Shown: piece by piece, positions 25,269 through 33,731 of the stretch
Position numbering within the stretch: position 1 is the stretch's first letter
Layout: each line of letters begins with the position of its first letter
NCBI GenBank assembly: GCA_964465355.1
Contig: CAYXJZ010000014.1
Coordinates: 1 to 50,290, forward strand
Source of the DNA: JAABTL01 sp964465355
Lineage (GTDB): Bacteria > Deinococcota > Deinococci > Deinococcales > Trueperaceae
Direction: 5' to 3'
DNA: 50,290 nucleotides
The notes under the pieces: model-generated
What the model was told of the DNA's origin: nothing
The model's input: the letters and a program-made list of their open reading frames with translations, nothing else
The model's database searches: none
Made by a program: the position numbers and the translations under genes

Positions 25269-26552
25269 GTGTCAGTCTCCTCGTCCAGCGACCGTCGACC
25301 AGGCCATGTGGTGGTGATTGGTGCTGGCATCGTCGGCCTGTCCTGCGCAGAGGCGCTGAGTCGCGACGGCTGGCGTGTGTCGCTGGTGGAGCGGGGTGGG
25401 GAAGAGCGCGACGGGGCCAGCTTCGGCAACGCCGGTCTCATCGTCCCCAGCCATGTGGTCCCGCTGGCTGCGCCTGGGGTGATGAGCCAAGGGCTGCGCT
25501 GGATGCTGGACCCCGAGAGCCCGTTCTTCGTCGAGCCGCGGCTCGACCTCGAGTTGCTCCGCTGGGGCTGGCGCTTCTGGCGCTCCGCCACGCCTGCCCA
25601 TGTGGGGCGCTCTGTGCCGGCGCTGGGCGCCCTGCTCCTGGCCGGCTTGCAGGCGCACCTGGAGATGTCGCAACGTATCGCCGGCCCGGCCGTGCAGCGC
25701 CGCGGGCTGATGATGCTGTGCCTGACTGAGCCCGGCTTGAAGGCAGCCTGGCACGAGGCGCAGGCAGCGGCCGCGCTTCACATGGAAGTGCGCAGGGTGG
25801 GCGCAGAGGAGTTGGAGGCTTATTACCCCGGCGTACGTCTGGCTGCGGTGGGTGGCGTCTGGTACGCACAGGACGCCCATCTCTCGCCCCGGGGCCTGAT
25901 GACCGCCCTGCAGGCTGCGGTGATCGAGGCCGGTGTGGCCACGCACTGGGGCCGGGAGGTCGTGGGCCTTGAGCGGTCGGCGAGTGACCAGTTGAAGGCG
26001 CTGCGTCTGGACGACGGCACCGTCCTCGAGGCCGACGCCTTCGTCCTGGCAGCCGGCCTGGAGACGGCCAGGCTGAGCCGCGCACTGGGGACCAGGATCC
26101 CATTGCAGGCGGGGCGAGGCTACAGCGTGACCCAAGCTCAGCCGCCCGAGCAGCCGCAGGTGCCGGCCATCCTGGCCGAGGCGCGGGTGGCGATGACGCC
26201 CTTGCCTGAGGGCGTCCGCTGGGGCGGGACCATGGAGATCGCACCCCCCGGGCGCCCTGCCAACCTACGTAGGTTGCGCGGCGTCGCCAAGGCTGCCCAA
26301 CGCTACTTCCCCGGCTTCGAGGCCGATGCGCTGATGGCTCTGCCGATGTGGACCGCGTCGCGCCCCCTGTCGCCCGACGGGCTGCCGTACCTGGGGCGGC
26401 TGAGGCGCACGCCCAACGTGGTGGTGGCCAGCGGGCACGGGATGATGGGCTTCAGCCTTGGCCCCGTGTCGGGTCGACTGGTCGCCGACCTGCTGGCTGA
26501 CCGCGAGCCGCAGGTCGCGCTCGACGCCTTCGCCGCCGAGCGCTTCGCTTGA
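25269..26552 (+). CDS. DadA-type FAD-dependent D-amino acid oxidase/dehydrogenase
   Basis: A 427-aa DAO-superfamily flavoprotein. The Rossmann FAD motif GAGIVG spans residues 18-23. GASFGNAGLIVPSHVVPL follows, typical of DadA-like enzymes, as does the C-terminal LSPDGLPYLGRL...GHGMMGFSLGP block. Because the downstream genes encode a prolyl aminopeptidase and a proline racemase-family epimerase, the likely substrate is D-proline or cis-4-hydroxy-D-proline. This is inferred from context. A GTG start at 25269 is chosen from the motif position, with TACGCT 9 nt upstream; longer N-termini lack support. Confidence 0.88.
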   Translation: MSVSSSSDRRPGHVVVIGAGIVGLSCAEALSRDGWRVSLVERGGEERDGASFGNAGLIVPSHVVPLAAPGVMSQGLRWMLDPESPFFVEPRLDLELLRWGWRFWRSATPAHVGRSVPALGALLLAGLQAHLEMSQRIAGPAVQRRGLMMLCLTEPGLKAAWHEAQAAAALHMEVRRVGAEELEAYYPGVRLAAVGGVWYAQDAHLSPRGLMTALQAAVIEAGVATHWGREVVGLERSASDQLKALRLDDGTVLEADAFVLAAGLETARLSRALGTRIPLQAGRGYSVTQAQPPEQPQVPAILAEARVAMTPLPEGVRWGGTMEIAPPGRPANLRRLRGVAKAAQRYFPGFEADALMALPMWTASRPLSPDGLPYLGRLRRTPNVVVASGHGMMGFSLGPVSGRLVADLLADREPQVALDAFAAERFA

Positions 26553-26578
26553 GGCGGCCGGCCGCTACACTGTTCCTC

Positions 26579-27865
26579 ATGCATTCGTCGGTCCCTTTGC
26601 AACGCAACGGCCTGATGCGCATCGACCACGAGTTGACGGTGCCCATCGACCGTGCTCGGCCAGGAGGCGCCAGCACCAAGGTCTTCGCCCGCGAGGTCTA
26701 CCCTGTCGGCGCCGAGCGGGAGAAGCTGCCCATGCTGGTCTACCTGCAGGGCGGCCCTGGCTTCGCCTCCCCACGGCCGCACCGGCGCTTCACCTGGCTG
26801 GACAAGGCACTGGAACGCCACCGCGTGCTGCTCCTCGACCAGCGGGGAACAGGGCGCAGCGACCCGATCGACGTGGCGGCGCCCTGGTCGGAGGATCCAG
26901 CCGAGCTGGCCGAGCGGCTCAGCCACTACCGGGCGGACGCCATCGTGGCCGACGCCGAGGACCTCCGCCGGGCCTTGTTGGGCGAGGACGGGCGCTGGCA
27001 TCTGCTTGGCCAGTCCTTCGGTGGCTTCTGCGCGTTGACCTACCTCTCGCAGGCACCTGAGCACCTGGACTCGGTGATGATCACCGGTGGTTTGCCCTCC
27101 CTCGACCGCCCGGCCTTGGACGTCTACCGCGCCTGCTTCCGGACGCTGGCCGGCAAGGTGCGGGCCTTCCTGCATGCCCACCCGGGCGATGAGGCGCTGT
27201 TGCGCGAGTTGCTGGCACTGGCGGAGGCGCACCAGACGTCGCTGGCCGACCAGCGCGTGCTCACCCTCGGACAGGCCAGGCAGCTGGGCAACGGGCTGGG
27301 CTTCTCCACGGGTGCGGGCATGCTGCACGGCCTGCTGGAGACGGCCTTCGTGGGCGAGGGCTCGCGCAGGACCTTGTCCACCCCCTTCCGACAGAACGTG
27401 CTCGGCGTCCTGCCCTTTGGCCTCAGCCCCATCTACGCCGCATTGCACGAGCCCATCTATGCCCAGGGGGAAGCCAGCGGTTGGGCCGCGCAGCGCGCTC
27501 TAGACGAGTTGCAGGCCAACGGCGACTGGCCGGATGACCTGCCGCTGCTCACGGCCGAGATGGTCCTGCCCTCCATCTTCGACGAGGTGCCTACCCTTCG
27601 CCCGCTCAAGGAGACCGCCGAGCGCCTTGCGGCCAAGGACGACTGGCCGAGCCTCTACGATCCCAAGGTGCTGGCCGCGAACCGGGTGCCGGTGGCCGCT
27701 GTGGCCTATGCCGACGATCTCTACGTGCCGTTGGCCTACTCGCAGGAGACGGCTGCCCGGGTGGCCGGGTTACGCCTGTGGATCACCAACGAGTACGAGC
27801 ACGACGGCCTGCACGCCGACGGTCCCCGTGTGCTCGGCCGCCTATGGGAGATGCTGGAGGCGTGA
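26579..27865 (+). CDS. Proline iminopeptidase-like alpha/beta hydrolase (S33)
   Basis: A 428-aa serine aminopeptidase of the S33 family that removes N-terminal proline or hydroxyproline. The oxyanion-hole motif LQGGPGF and DQRGTGRSDP are followed by the nucleophile elbow GQSFGG with Ser146, a long cap domain, then ADDLYVP (Asp) and EHDGLH (His). The length and GGPG motif match the larger prolyl aminopeptidases. The start at 26579 is set by TACACT 7 nt upstream (leaderless). Its stop overlaps the epimerase GTG (GTGA), so these two are coupled. Confidence 0.9.
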   Translation: MHSSVPLQRNGLMRIDHELTVPIDRARPGGASTKVFAREVYPVGAEREKLPMLVYLQGGPGFASPRPHRRFTWLDKALERHRVLLLDQRGTGRSDPIDVAAPWSEDPAELAERLSHYRADAIVADAEDLRRALLGEDGRWHLLGQSFGGFCALTYLSQAPEHLDSVMITGGLPSLDRPALDVYRACFRTLAGKVRAFLHAHPGDEALLRELLALAEAHQTSLADQRVLTLGQARQLGNGLGFSTGAGMLHGLLETAFVGEGSRRTLSTPFRQNVLGVLPFGLSPIYAALHEPIYAQGEASGWAAQRALDELQANGDWPDDLPLLTAEMVLPSIFDEVPTLRPLKETAERLAAKDDWPSLYDPKVLAANRVPVAAVAYADDLYVPLAYSQETAARVAGLRLWITNEYEHDGLHADGPRVLGRLWEMLEA

Positions 27866-28803
27866 GCCCCGCCGTCTGGGTCGACGTCATCGACAGCCAC
27901 ACGGGTGGTGAGCCTACCCGGCTGGTGGTGGCCGGTGGCCCTGACCTGAGCGGCCTCGGCCTGGCGGAGGCCAGGCGGCGTTTCGACGCCGACCACGCCG
28001 ACTTCCGCGACGCTGTGGTGCGCGAGCCGCGGGGGCACGCGGCCATGGTCGGCGCCCTGCTGCTCCCACCCGAGCACGACGGGTCCGTCTGCGGCGTCAT
28101 CTTCTTCAACGACGTTGGCAGCCTTGGCATGTGCGGCCACGGCACCATCGGTCTGCTGGCCAGCCTCCGCCACATGGGCCGCCTGGCGCCGGGGGAGCAC
28201 CGCATCGACACGCCGGTCGGTCCGGTGCACGCCACCTTGCTGGACGACCACACCGTGCGGCTGCGCAACGTGCCCGCCTACCGCCACCTGGCCGCGGTCA
28301 GCGTCGAGGTGCCTGGCTATGGCCTCGTCAGCGGTGACGTGGCCTGGGGAGGCAACTGGTTCTTCTTGGCCCATGGCCAGCGCAGCGACCTCGACCTCGA
28401 TCGGGTCGACGCCTTGACGGCAGAGACACAGGCTATCCGGCGCGCCTTGGCGGCTGCCGGGGTGACCGGTGCTGGGGGCGCTGAGATCGATCACGTCGAA
28501 CTCTTCGGGCCAAGCGCCGATGCCGACGCGCGCAGCTTCGTGCTCTGCCCCGGTGGGGCATACGACCGCTCGCCATGCGGCACCGGCACCAGCGCCAAGC
28601 TGGCCTGTCTGGTGGCCGATGGCAAGCTGGGACCGGGCGACCGCTGGCTGCAGCAGAGCGTGGTGGGCAGCGTCTTCCAGGCTGAGGTCGAGAGCGTCGA
28701 CGGCAGCCACGTGGTGCCGGTCATCACCGGCAGCGCCCACGTCGTCGCCGAAGCGAGGCTGCTGCTTGGCGCCGACGACCCCTTCCGACACGGGTTGCGC
28801 TGA
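27862..28803 (+). CDS. Proline racemase-family enzyme, probable 4-hydroxyproline 2-epimerase
   Basis: A 313-aa PLP-independent racemase/epimerase. Both catalytic cysteines are present: Cys91 in GMCGHGT and Cys239 in SPCGTGTSA. Two cysteines argue against trans-3-hydroxyproline dehydratase, in which one is replaced by Thr, and favour proline racemase or 4-hydroxyproline 2-epimerase. With the upstream FAD oxidase it would invert trans-4-hydroxy-L-proline to the cis-D form and then oxidise it. Starts with GTG overlapping the iminopeptidase stop. Distinguishing racemase from epimerase needs substrate-pocket comparison. Confidence 0.9.
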   Translation: MSPAVWVDVIDSHTGGEPTRLVVAGGPDLSGLGLAEARRRFDADHADFRDAVVREPRGHAAMVGALLLPPEHDGSVCGVIFFNDVGSLGMCGHGTIGLLASLRHMGRLAPGEHRIDTPVGPVHATLLDDHTVRLRNVPAYRHLAAVSVEVPGYGLVSGDVAWGGNWFFLAHGQRSDLDLDRVDALTAETQAIRRALAAAGVTGAGGAEIDHVELFGPSADADARSFVLCPGGAYDRSPCGTGTSAKLACLVADGKLGPGDRWLQQSVVGSVFQAEVESVDGSHVVPVITGSAHVVAEARLLLGADDPFRHGLR

Positions 28804-28807
28804 GCGC

Positions 28808-29842
28808 ATGCGGCTGGATCGGCGTCGTCTGCTCCACGACCTGCAGGTGGCCGGCCTGCACGTGACCGAGGTCGAAGCCGTGCGCTCGCCCGGCGTCTGG
28901 CGTGCAGCGGGTCCAGCCGGCGCCTTCGTGGTCCGTTGGGCACAGCAGGCCGAGACCGCCGAGCTGGAGGCCACCCTACGTTGGGCCCAACGTTTGTCGG
29001 ATGCAGGCGTGCCCGTGCCCGCACCATGGCGCAGTCCCGGGATGCAGCCTTCCTTGGCCCCTGTCGCGGACGGCATGGCTCTGGTGCATCAGTGGATCGA
29101 GGGGACGCAGGTCAGCGAGGCCGGGTGGGACGAAGACAGCGCGGAGGCCCTCGGCGAGCTGCTGGCTGCTGCTCACCTCGAGGCCGAGCGGCACCTTGAT
29201 CAGGTCTCGCCAGACTCGGCCGAGCCGATCTCGGTCAGACGCTACGACGAGGCCTGGGCCCGTGGCGCCTGGGACCTGTCCGCCGCCGAGCGGGTGCTGC
29301 CAAGCGCCACACCGGACGAGCTGAGCACCGTGAGCCGCGGAGTCGAGGTCGCGACGCAGGTGCTGGCGCGGGCCTGGTCCGGTGGTCCAGGCGGCCCGGT
29401 CATCGGGGTGCACGCCGATGTGCACGCGGGCAACGTGCTCCTGCTGGACGATGGGACGAGGGGGTCGCGGCGGCACCCTGCACGAGGTGGGGCCAAGCCC
29501 CACTCGGCTCAGGAGGGCAAGCTGCCTCGGTTGGCGCTGATCGACCTGGGAAGGGTGGGTCTTGCACCGGTGGCCCTCGACCTGGCTCTCGCCCTGTTGG
29601 AGCACGAGGACAGCACCACCTGGGCACTGCTTCGCGCCTACCGTCGTCTGCGACCCTTGGACCCAAGCTTCGAGGAGGTCTACGGCGCCTTCCGAGTGCT
29701 GGCGATGGTGGACAATCTGGGTTTCTTGGCTGCCTTCGACCAGGAGCGCGCCTTCATCGAGGCCAGTTGGCCCGGTCTGGTGGCAGCCTGCGCCGCCCTG
29801 CTGGACGACGACCCGACCGTACGTTCGCGGCGCAAGGGCTGA
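28808..29842 (+). CDS. Aminoglycoside/choline kinase-fold phosphotransferase
   Basis: A 344-aa APH-family protein. The catalytic loop HADVHAGN and the metal-binding LIDLGRVG motif are intact. Between them lies an Arg/His/Gly-rich segment of about 25 residues encoded by a GC hairpin, where family members have only a short turn. It follows the epimerase by 4 nt and probably shares its transcript. The substrate is unknown; small-molecule hydroxyls such as amino alcohols are possible. Resistance is not implied. Confidence 0.85.
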   Translation: MRLDRRRLLHDLQVAGLHVTEVEAVRSPGVWRAAGPAGAFVVRWAQQAETAELEATLRWAQRLSDAGVPVPAPWRSPGMQPSLAPVADGMALVHQWIEGTQVSEAGWDEDSAEALGELLAAAHLEAERHLDQVSPDSAEPISVRRYDEAWARGAWDLSAAERVLPSATPDELSTVSRGVEVATQVLARAWSGGPGGPVIGVHADVHAGNVLLLDDGTRGSRRHPARGGAKPHSAQEGKLPRLALIDLGRVGLAPVALDLALALLEHEDSTTWALLRAYRRLRPLDPSFEEVYGAFRVLAMVDNLGFLAAFDQERAFIEASWPGLVAACAALLDDDPTVRSRRKG

Positions 29843-29851
29843 GCGACCGAC

Positions 29852-30277
29852 CTAAGGGACCAAGGCCAACCGGGTGAGTCCGAGGACGGGCATGGGGGCA
29901 TCGCCATCGTCCGAAGTCGGTGCCGCTACCTCCACCCGCAGACCGAAGGCCAAGGCGTGCACGGGCAGCCCAGCCGATCCCGGCACGATCTCGTGAACGC
30001 TCTTGCCCAGCTTGGAATGGATCCACGCTTTCCCTGAGCCGCCCATGTCCAGCTGCAGGCGCACCCGGTCCAATGGCCACTCGGGTGGCACCGTGACGGT
30101 GTGCCGCTCGAAGACCAGCACGCCCTCGCGGCTGGGCCAAGGCTCGCCCCGCTGGATGGGGACAGGGGAGGCGCCCTTGGCGGTGGCCTTCCAGTTGCCG
30201 AGCTCGAGCTGGTCCTCCACCTGCGGTTGGGTCGAGGTGGGATCTGGGATCGTCGTGTCGTCCGAAGGGAGCGCCAT
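29852..30277 (-). CDS. Hypothetical cytoplasmic protein
   Basis: A 141-aa protein without signal peptide or membrane segment. After a Pro/Thr/Asp-rich N-terminus it appears all-beta (VLVFERHTVTVPPEW, RLQLDMGGSGKAWIH). It resembles a galactose-binding-like or carbohydrate-enzyme accessory fold, but I do not recognise a family. The ATG at 30277 is supported by TAGGCT 5 nt upstream on the minus strand. It is divergent from lycopene cyclase. Confidence 0.65.
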   Translation of the reverse strand: MALPSDDTTIPDPTSTQPQVEDQLELGNWKATAKGASPVPIQRGEPWPSREGVLVFERHTVTVPPEWPLDRVRLQLDMGGSGKAWIHSKLGKSVHEIVPGSAGLPVHALAFGLRVEVAAPTSDDGDAPMPVLGLTRLALVP

Positions 30278-30342
30278 GCATCAGCCTAGCCGACCCGCTG
30301 CCGACAGGGGGGTGGCACGGCGCCTCGTCGTAACCTGCCTTG

Positions 30343-31512
30343 ATGGCGGCGAAGCGCTTCGATCTGATCGTGGCCGGTGCCGGCCTCTCTGGTTCGATGC
30401 TCCTTCGGGCCCTGGACGAGGCCGGCTTGGGTGGGTTGCGCGTGCTGCTGGTCGACCGGCACGAGCGGCAACAGGACGACCGCACCTGGTGCTTCTGGGA
30501 GACCAGGCCTGGTCCCTTCGAGCCTCTCGTGAGCAAGGCCTGGGACGAGTTCGAGGTGTTCGGGCCCGCTCCTGGCCATCCTGGTCGGCGGCTGCAGCTG
30601 TCTCCCTACCGCTACAAGATGATCCGTGGTGGCGACTTCTACCGAGCGATGGACGACTGGCTGGAGGCGCGACCTCAGGTCGAGCGTTTGACAGGGGAGA
30701 TCGAGGCGGTCGGCGATGAAGGCGATCTGGCCTTCGTGCAGGTCGGGGGCAGCCGCTACCAGGCCGACTGGCTCTTCGATGCCGTGCACCTGCCGAGCGG
30801 ACCCCCACCTAAGCCCTACCGGCAGCTGCTGCAGCACTTCCTCGGTTGGGAGGTGCAGACCGTCGGCGACCGCTTCGACCCCGGCTGCGCCACCTTCATG
30901 GACTTCCGTGTTCCCCAGTTGCAGGGGACCTGCTTCGTCTACGTCCTGCCCACCGGCCCGAGGGATGCCTTGGTCGAGTACACGGTCTTCTCGGAGCATG
31001 CCTGGCCCACCGAGGCCTACGAGACCGAGTTGCGCAACTACTTGAGCGACGTGATCGAGGTCGGTGACTACCGTGTGGTCCGCACGGAGACCGGTGTCAT
31101 CCCGATGACGGACCGGCCCTTCCCGGCGCGACGTGGTGAACGTGTCATCACCATCGGCACCGCGGCAGGGATGGTGAAACCCAGCACTGGCTACGCCTTC
31201 GGGCGTGTGTGGCGGCACGCCGAGGCCTTGGCGACTGCCTTGGCGACCGAAGGTCGGCCATGGCTCTCGGCGCGTGGATGGAGTCGGCACGCCTGGATGG
31301 ACGCCGTGCTGCTGCGTGCCCTGACCGCCCATGAACTGGACGGAGCCGCCTTCTTCTCCAAGCTGTTGCTGCACAACCCACCGACCAGGGTCTTGGCCTT
31401 CCTCGACGAACGCAGTCACGTGGCGCAGGAGCTGGCGCTCATGGCCACCGTCTACCACCCGGCGCTCTTGCGTCATGGTTGGCTGACCAGCTTCGCGCGT
31501 TGGCGGGCCTGA
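30343..31512 (+). CDS. crtY: Lycopene cyclase (CrtY/CrtL family)
   Basis: A 389-aa FAD/NAD(P)-dependent lycopene beta-cyclase forming ring ends on carotenoids. The N-terminal dinucleotide motif GAGLSG (12-17), the cyclase signature DDRTWCFW, the FMDFR and FVYVLPT motifs, EYTVFS and the C-terminal GMVKPSTGYAF are all present. The start is set by TAACCT 6 nt before the ATG (leaderless). Other carotenoid genes are not adjacent, although a CrtI-like gene lies at the window end. Carotenoids are typical protective pigments in this phylum. Confidence 0.92.
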   Translation: MAAKRFDLIVAGAGLSGSMLLRALDEAGLGGLRVLLVDRHERQQDDRTWCFWETRPGPFEPLVSKAWDEFEVFGPAPGHPGRRLQLSPYRYKMIRGGDFYRAMDDWLEARPQVERLTGEIEAVGDEGDLAFVQVGGSRYQADWLFDAVHLPSGPPPKPYRQLLQHFLGWEVQTVGDRFDPGCATFMDFRVPQLQGTCFVYVLPTGPRDALVEYTVFSEHAWPTEAYETELRNYLSDVIEVGDYRVVRTETGVIPMTDRPFPARRGERVITIGTAAGMVKPSTGYAFGRVWRHAEALATALATEGRPWLSARGWSRHAWMDAVLLRALTAHELDGAAFFSKLLLHNPPTRVLAFLDERSHVAQELALMATVYHPALLRHGWLTSFARWRA

Positions 31513-31552
31513 GGGTCAGACCTTCGTGAGAGCGACGCCGTAGCATGGGTGC

Positions 31553-32878
31553 ATGAGCCAACCTGTGACCGGTCTGCCCCGACGGCTGCCTCGATGGTCT
31601 CGCCTCTCGCCATGGGTCATCGCCGTTGCGGCCCTGTTGGGCTGGGGCCTTGCCCAAGGTGCGCCACCTGATGCACCGCGATGGGTGGTCGACCCGGCCG
31701 CCGACAACTTCAACACCAACGGCGGGGTGGGCTTCGCCTACGTGGAGGCGTTCAGGCACCCGGCGTACATGGAGCAGATCGACACGGGTCTGTTCGTCGC
31801 CTGCGATCCAGCTGCCGATGACGGTTTCGAGCTCTACCTGTGGACGCAGGAAGGGCGGATGCCGGCTCTGAACCCGGCCACTCAGACCCTGAGTGTGCTC
31901 ACCAGGCGCGGCCAGGACGCGGTGCGCTCGCAACCATGGCGGGTCATCGACTTCGGCGACGGCTACCAGGAGGTCTTCGCCGACCCGGCCACCCGGGCCG
32001 CCCTGTTCGACGACCTGCGCCGTGGAGGCGTGTTGGCGATCCGGTTGGAGAGCGATCCAAGCCTTGGCGCTGCTCAGCCCACCTTCGAGTTCTTGGTGGA
32101 CGGCTTCGCCGCGGTCGAGGCCACGCTCGCTGTATGTGCGAGCCAACGTATGCCTGCGAGGGACCCCTTCGCTGGCCCAAGCGATCCTTTCGCTGCGCCG
32201 CCTGCCGACCCCTTCGCTGCGCCGCCTGCCACCGACCCCTTCGCAGCACCGCCTGTCGAGAACCCCTTCGCTGCTCCACCTGTCGCCAACCCCTTCGCCG
32301 CACCGCCCGTCGCCAACCCCTTCGGTCAGAGCCCGAACGCGCCGGTCGACCCCTTCGGCGGACCGGATGTGGCCGATGGGGGCCAGGTCTTCGATCCCAT
32401 CACCGGCTTGGTGAGCTTCCAGACCCTGCTGACCGACTACCGTTCGCTGCCGGTGCAGCCGGTGAACCAGGTGGTCAGTGACGTCGACTTCGTGGCGTTG
32501 GTCGGGCCAACCGACGCGCAGGGTCGCTTCAACGCCTTCGGCGTCGTCTGCCAGGCCGGGGCCGGCCAGAACGGCGTCTATATCGAGGTCCTGTCCACAT
32601 GGATGGAGGCCGATCAGATCCTCTTCGCCGTGCTCTTCAACGCCGGCCGCGAGATCGGTGCCCTGGAGATCGAGACCGAGCTCGACAACCGTGGAACCCC
32701 CACCGGCTACGTGGTGTGGGACGAGGATGAGACCGGCTTCGCCAAGGCGGTCGAGGCCTTCGACCGGCTCGACGTGCTGATGTTCGTCGGTGACGCCTCC
32801 GAGCCAAGCGACCACTGGCAACTGGATGCGGTCAGCCTGCGCCCTGTGTTGGCCGGACTGTCTTGTAGGCCAAGGTGA
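31553..32878 (+). CDS. Secreted protein: two two-cysteine modules joined by DPFAAPP repeats
   Basis: A 441-aa protein with an N-terminal signal or anchor (WVIAVAALLGWGLAQG). Module 1 runs from LFVACDPAADDGFEL to VDGFAAVEATLAVC and module 2 from FGVVCQAGAGQNGVYIEV to PVLAGLSC. Between them is a proline-rich linker of about six to seven DPFAAPP/NPFAAPP repeats. Module 1 aligns closely with module 1 of the 12 kb protein: LRRGGVLAIRLESDP there is LRSGSNLALRVQADP. TAGCAT lies 6 nt before the ATG, a leaderless arrangement. Function unknown, likely at the cell surface. Confidence 0.75.
   Translation: MSQPVTGLPRRLPRWSRLSPWVIAVAALLGWGLAQGAPPDAPRWVVDPAADNFNTNGGVGFAYVEAFRHPAYMEQIDTGLFVACDPAADDGFELYLWTQEGRMPALNPATQTLSVLTRRGQDAVRSQPWRVIDFGDGYQEVFADPATRAALFDDLRRGGVLAIRLESDPSLGAAQPTFEFLVDGFAAVEATLAVCASQRMPARDPFAGPSDPFAAPPADPFAAPPATDPFAAPPVENPFAAPPVANPFAAPPVANPFGQSPNAPVDPFGGPDVADGGQVFDPITGLVSFQTLLTDYRSLPVQPVNQVVSDVDFVALVGPTDAQGRFNAFGVVCQAGAGQNGVYIEVLSTWMEADQILFAVLFNAGREIGALEIETELDNRGTPTGYVVWDEDETGFAKAVEAFDRLDVLMFVGDASEPSDHWQLDAVSLRPVLAGLSCRPR
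32162..32365 (+). repeat. Tandem coding repeat, DPFAAPP linker
   Basis: A tandem array of 21-27 bp units encodes [DN]PFAAPP(x2), with units around 32162, 32183, 32207, 32234, 32261, 32288 and 32315. Third positions vary between units (GAC/GAT, GCC/GCT/GCA), so the peptide repeat is conserved more than the DNA. It separates the two cysteine modules and probably gives an extended spacer. Confidence 0.75.
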
Positions 32879-32898
32879 ACCCGGAAGGACGTGTGCGG

Positions 32899-33660
32899 AT
32901 GATCCGACGCTTGATGATGTGCTCCGTGTTGCTGCTCTTGGCCGGCATGACGCTGGCGCAGCAGGGGTTGAACAGCCCTGTCTTCTACTACTCCACCTCA
33001 CCGGTGCTCGAGCTCGGCGCCCTCCTTCACGGCCAGCTCGACTCGGACGACGGCCGCAACTTCAAGGACGGCAGCTACCTCGACGTCTTCGTGTTCTGGG
33101 GCGTCGAAGGGGCGGCCACCGAGATCACCGCCAGTAGCCACGAGATCGATGTCTACCTCACTCTCTACGGACCAGGTGGCACGCTGATCGACAGCAACGA
33201 TGACGACTGGGCGGCGTCGGAGTGGACCACCGATGCAGCCATCCGCCTCGACCTGCCCTCCACCGGAACCTACGTGGTGGTGGTCAGCGGCTACAGCGAG
33301 TACGACCTCGGTGCCTACACGGTGCGCCGCGACAGCTACGTCGTGCCGACGGGCGCGACGGTGAGCGTCACCGGACCGGGCAACTACGTAGGCACCTTGT
33401 CATCGGCTGTCCGCGACCACTACCTGCTCGAGCTGACCCAGACCATCGACCTCATCGCTACCCTGCGCTCGGAGGAGTTCGACGCCTACCTCGAGATCCT
33501 CGATGCAAGCGGTGTCGTGGTCGCCTACAACGACGACTTCGAGGTCGCCGGCTTCGATGCGCAATTGGTGTTGGAGCTGGCTCCTGGGCAGTACGTGATC
33601 GTCGTCTCCTCGTACTACGACGGTGGCAGGGGAGGCTACGGGCTCGACCTGGACTGGTAG
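32899..33660 (+). CDS. Secreted protein with two PPC-like domains
   Basis: A 253-aa exported protein. The signal peptide (LMMCSVLLLLAGMTLAQ) is followed by two pre-peptidase C-terminal (PPC) type beta domains. The first includes DVYLTLYGPGGTLIDSNDDDW and STGTYVVVVSGYSEYDLGAYTV. The second includes FDAYLEILDASGVVVAYNDDF and PGQYVIVVSSYYDGGRGGYGL. Such domains usually accompany secreted peptidases, but no catalytic domain is present. It starts at ATG 32899 (or GTG 32893, with GGAAGGA just upstream), 20 nt after the module protein, suggesting an operon. Confidence 0.85.
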   Translation: MIRRLMMCSVLLLLAGMTLAQQGLNSPVFYYSTSPVLELGALLHGQLDSDDGRNFKDGSYLDVFVFWGVEGAATEITASSHEIDVYLTLYGPGGTLIDSNDDDWAASEWTTDAAIRLDLPSTGTYVVVVSGYSEYDLGAYTVRRDSYVVPTGATVSVTGPGNYVGTLSSAVRDHYLLELTQTIDLIATLRSEEFDAYLEILDASGVVVAYNDDFEVAGFDAQLVLELAPGQYVIVVSSYYDGGRGGYGLDLDW

Positions 33661-33687
33661 TCGCTTGGGCGATGGCTTCAGTGAGGA

Positions 33688-33724
33688 GGGCGGGGGCTCC
33701 GACCTACCGTCGGAGCCCCCGCCC
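33688..33724. terminator. Bidirectional terminator hairpin
   Basis: A perfect 16-bp GC-rich stem (33688-33703 with 33709-33724) has a 5-nt loop. It lies between the convergent PPC protein and M20 amidohydrolase genes. Confidence 0.85.
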
Positions 33725-33731
33725 CGTTGTC

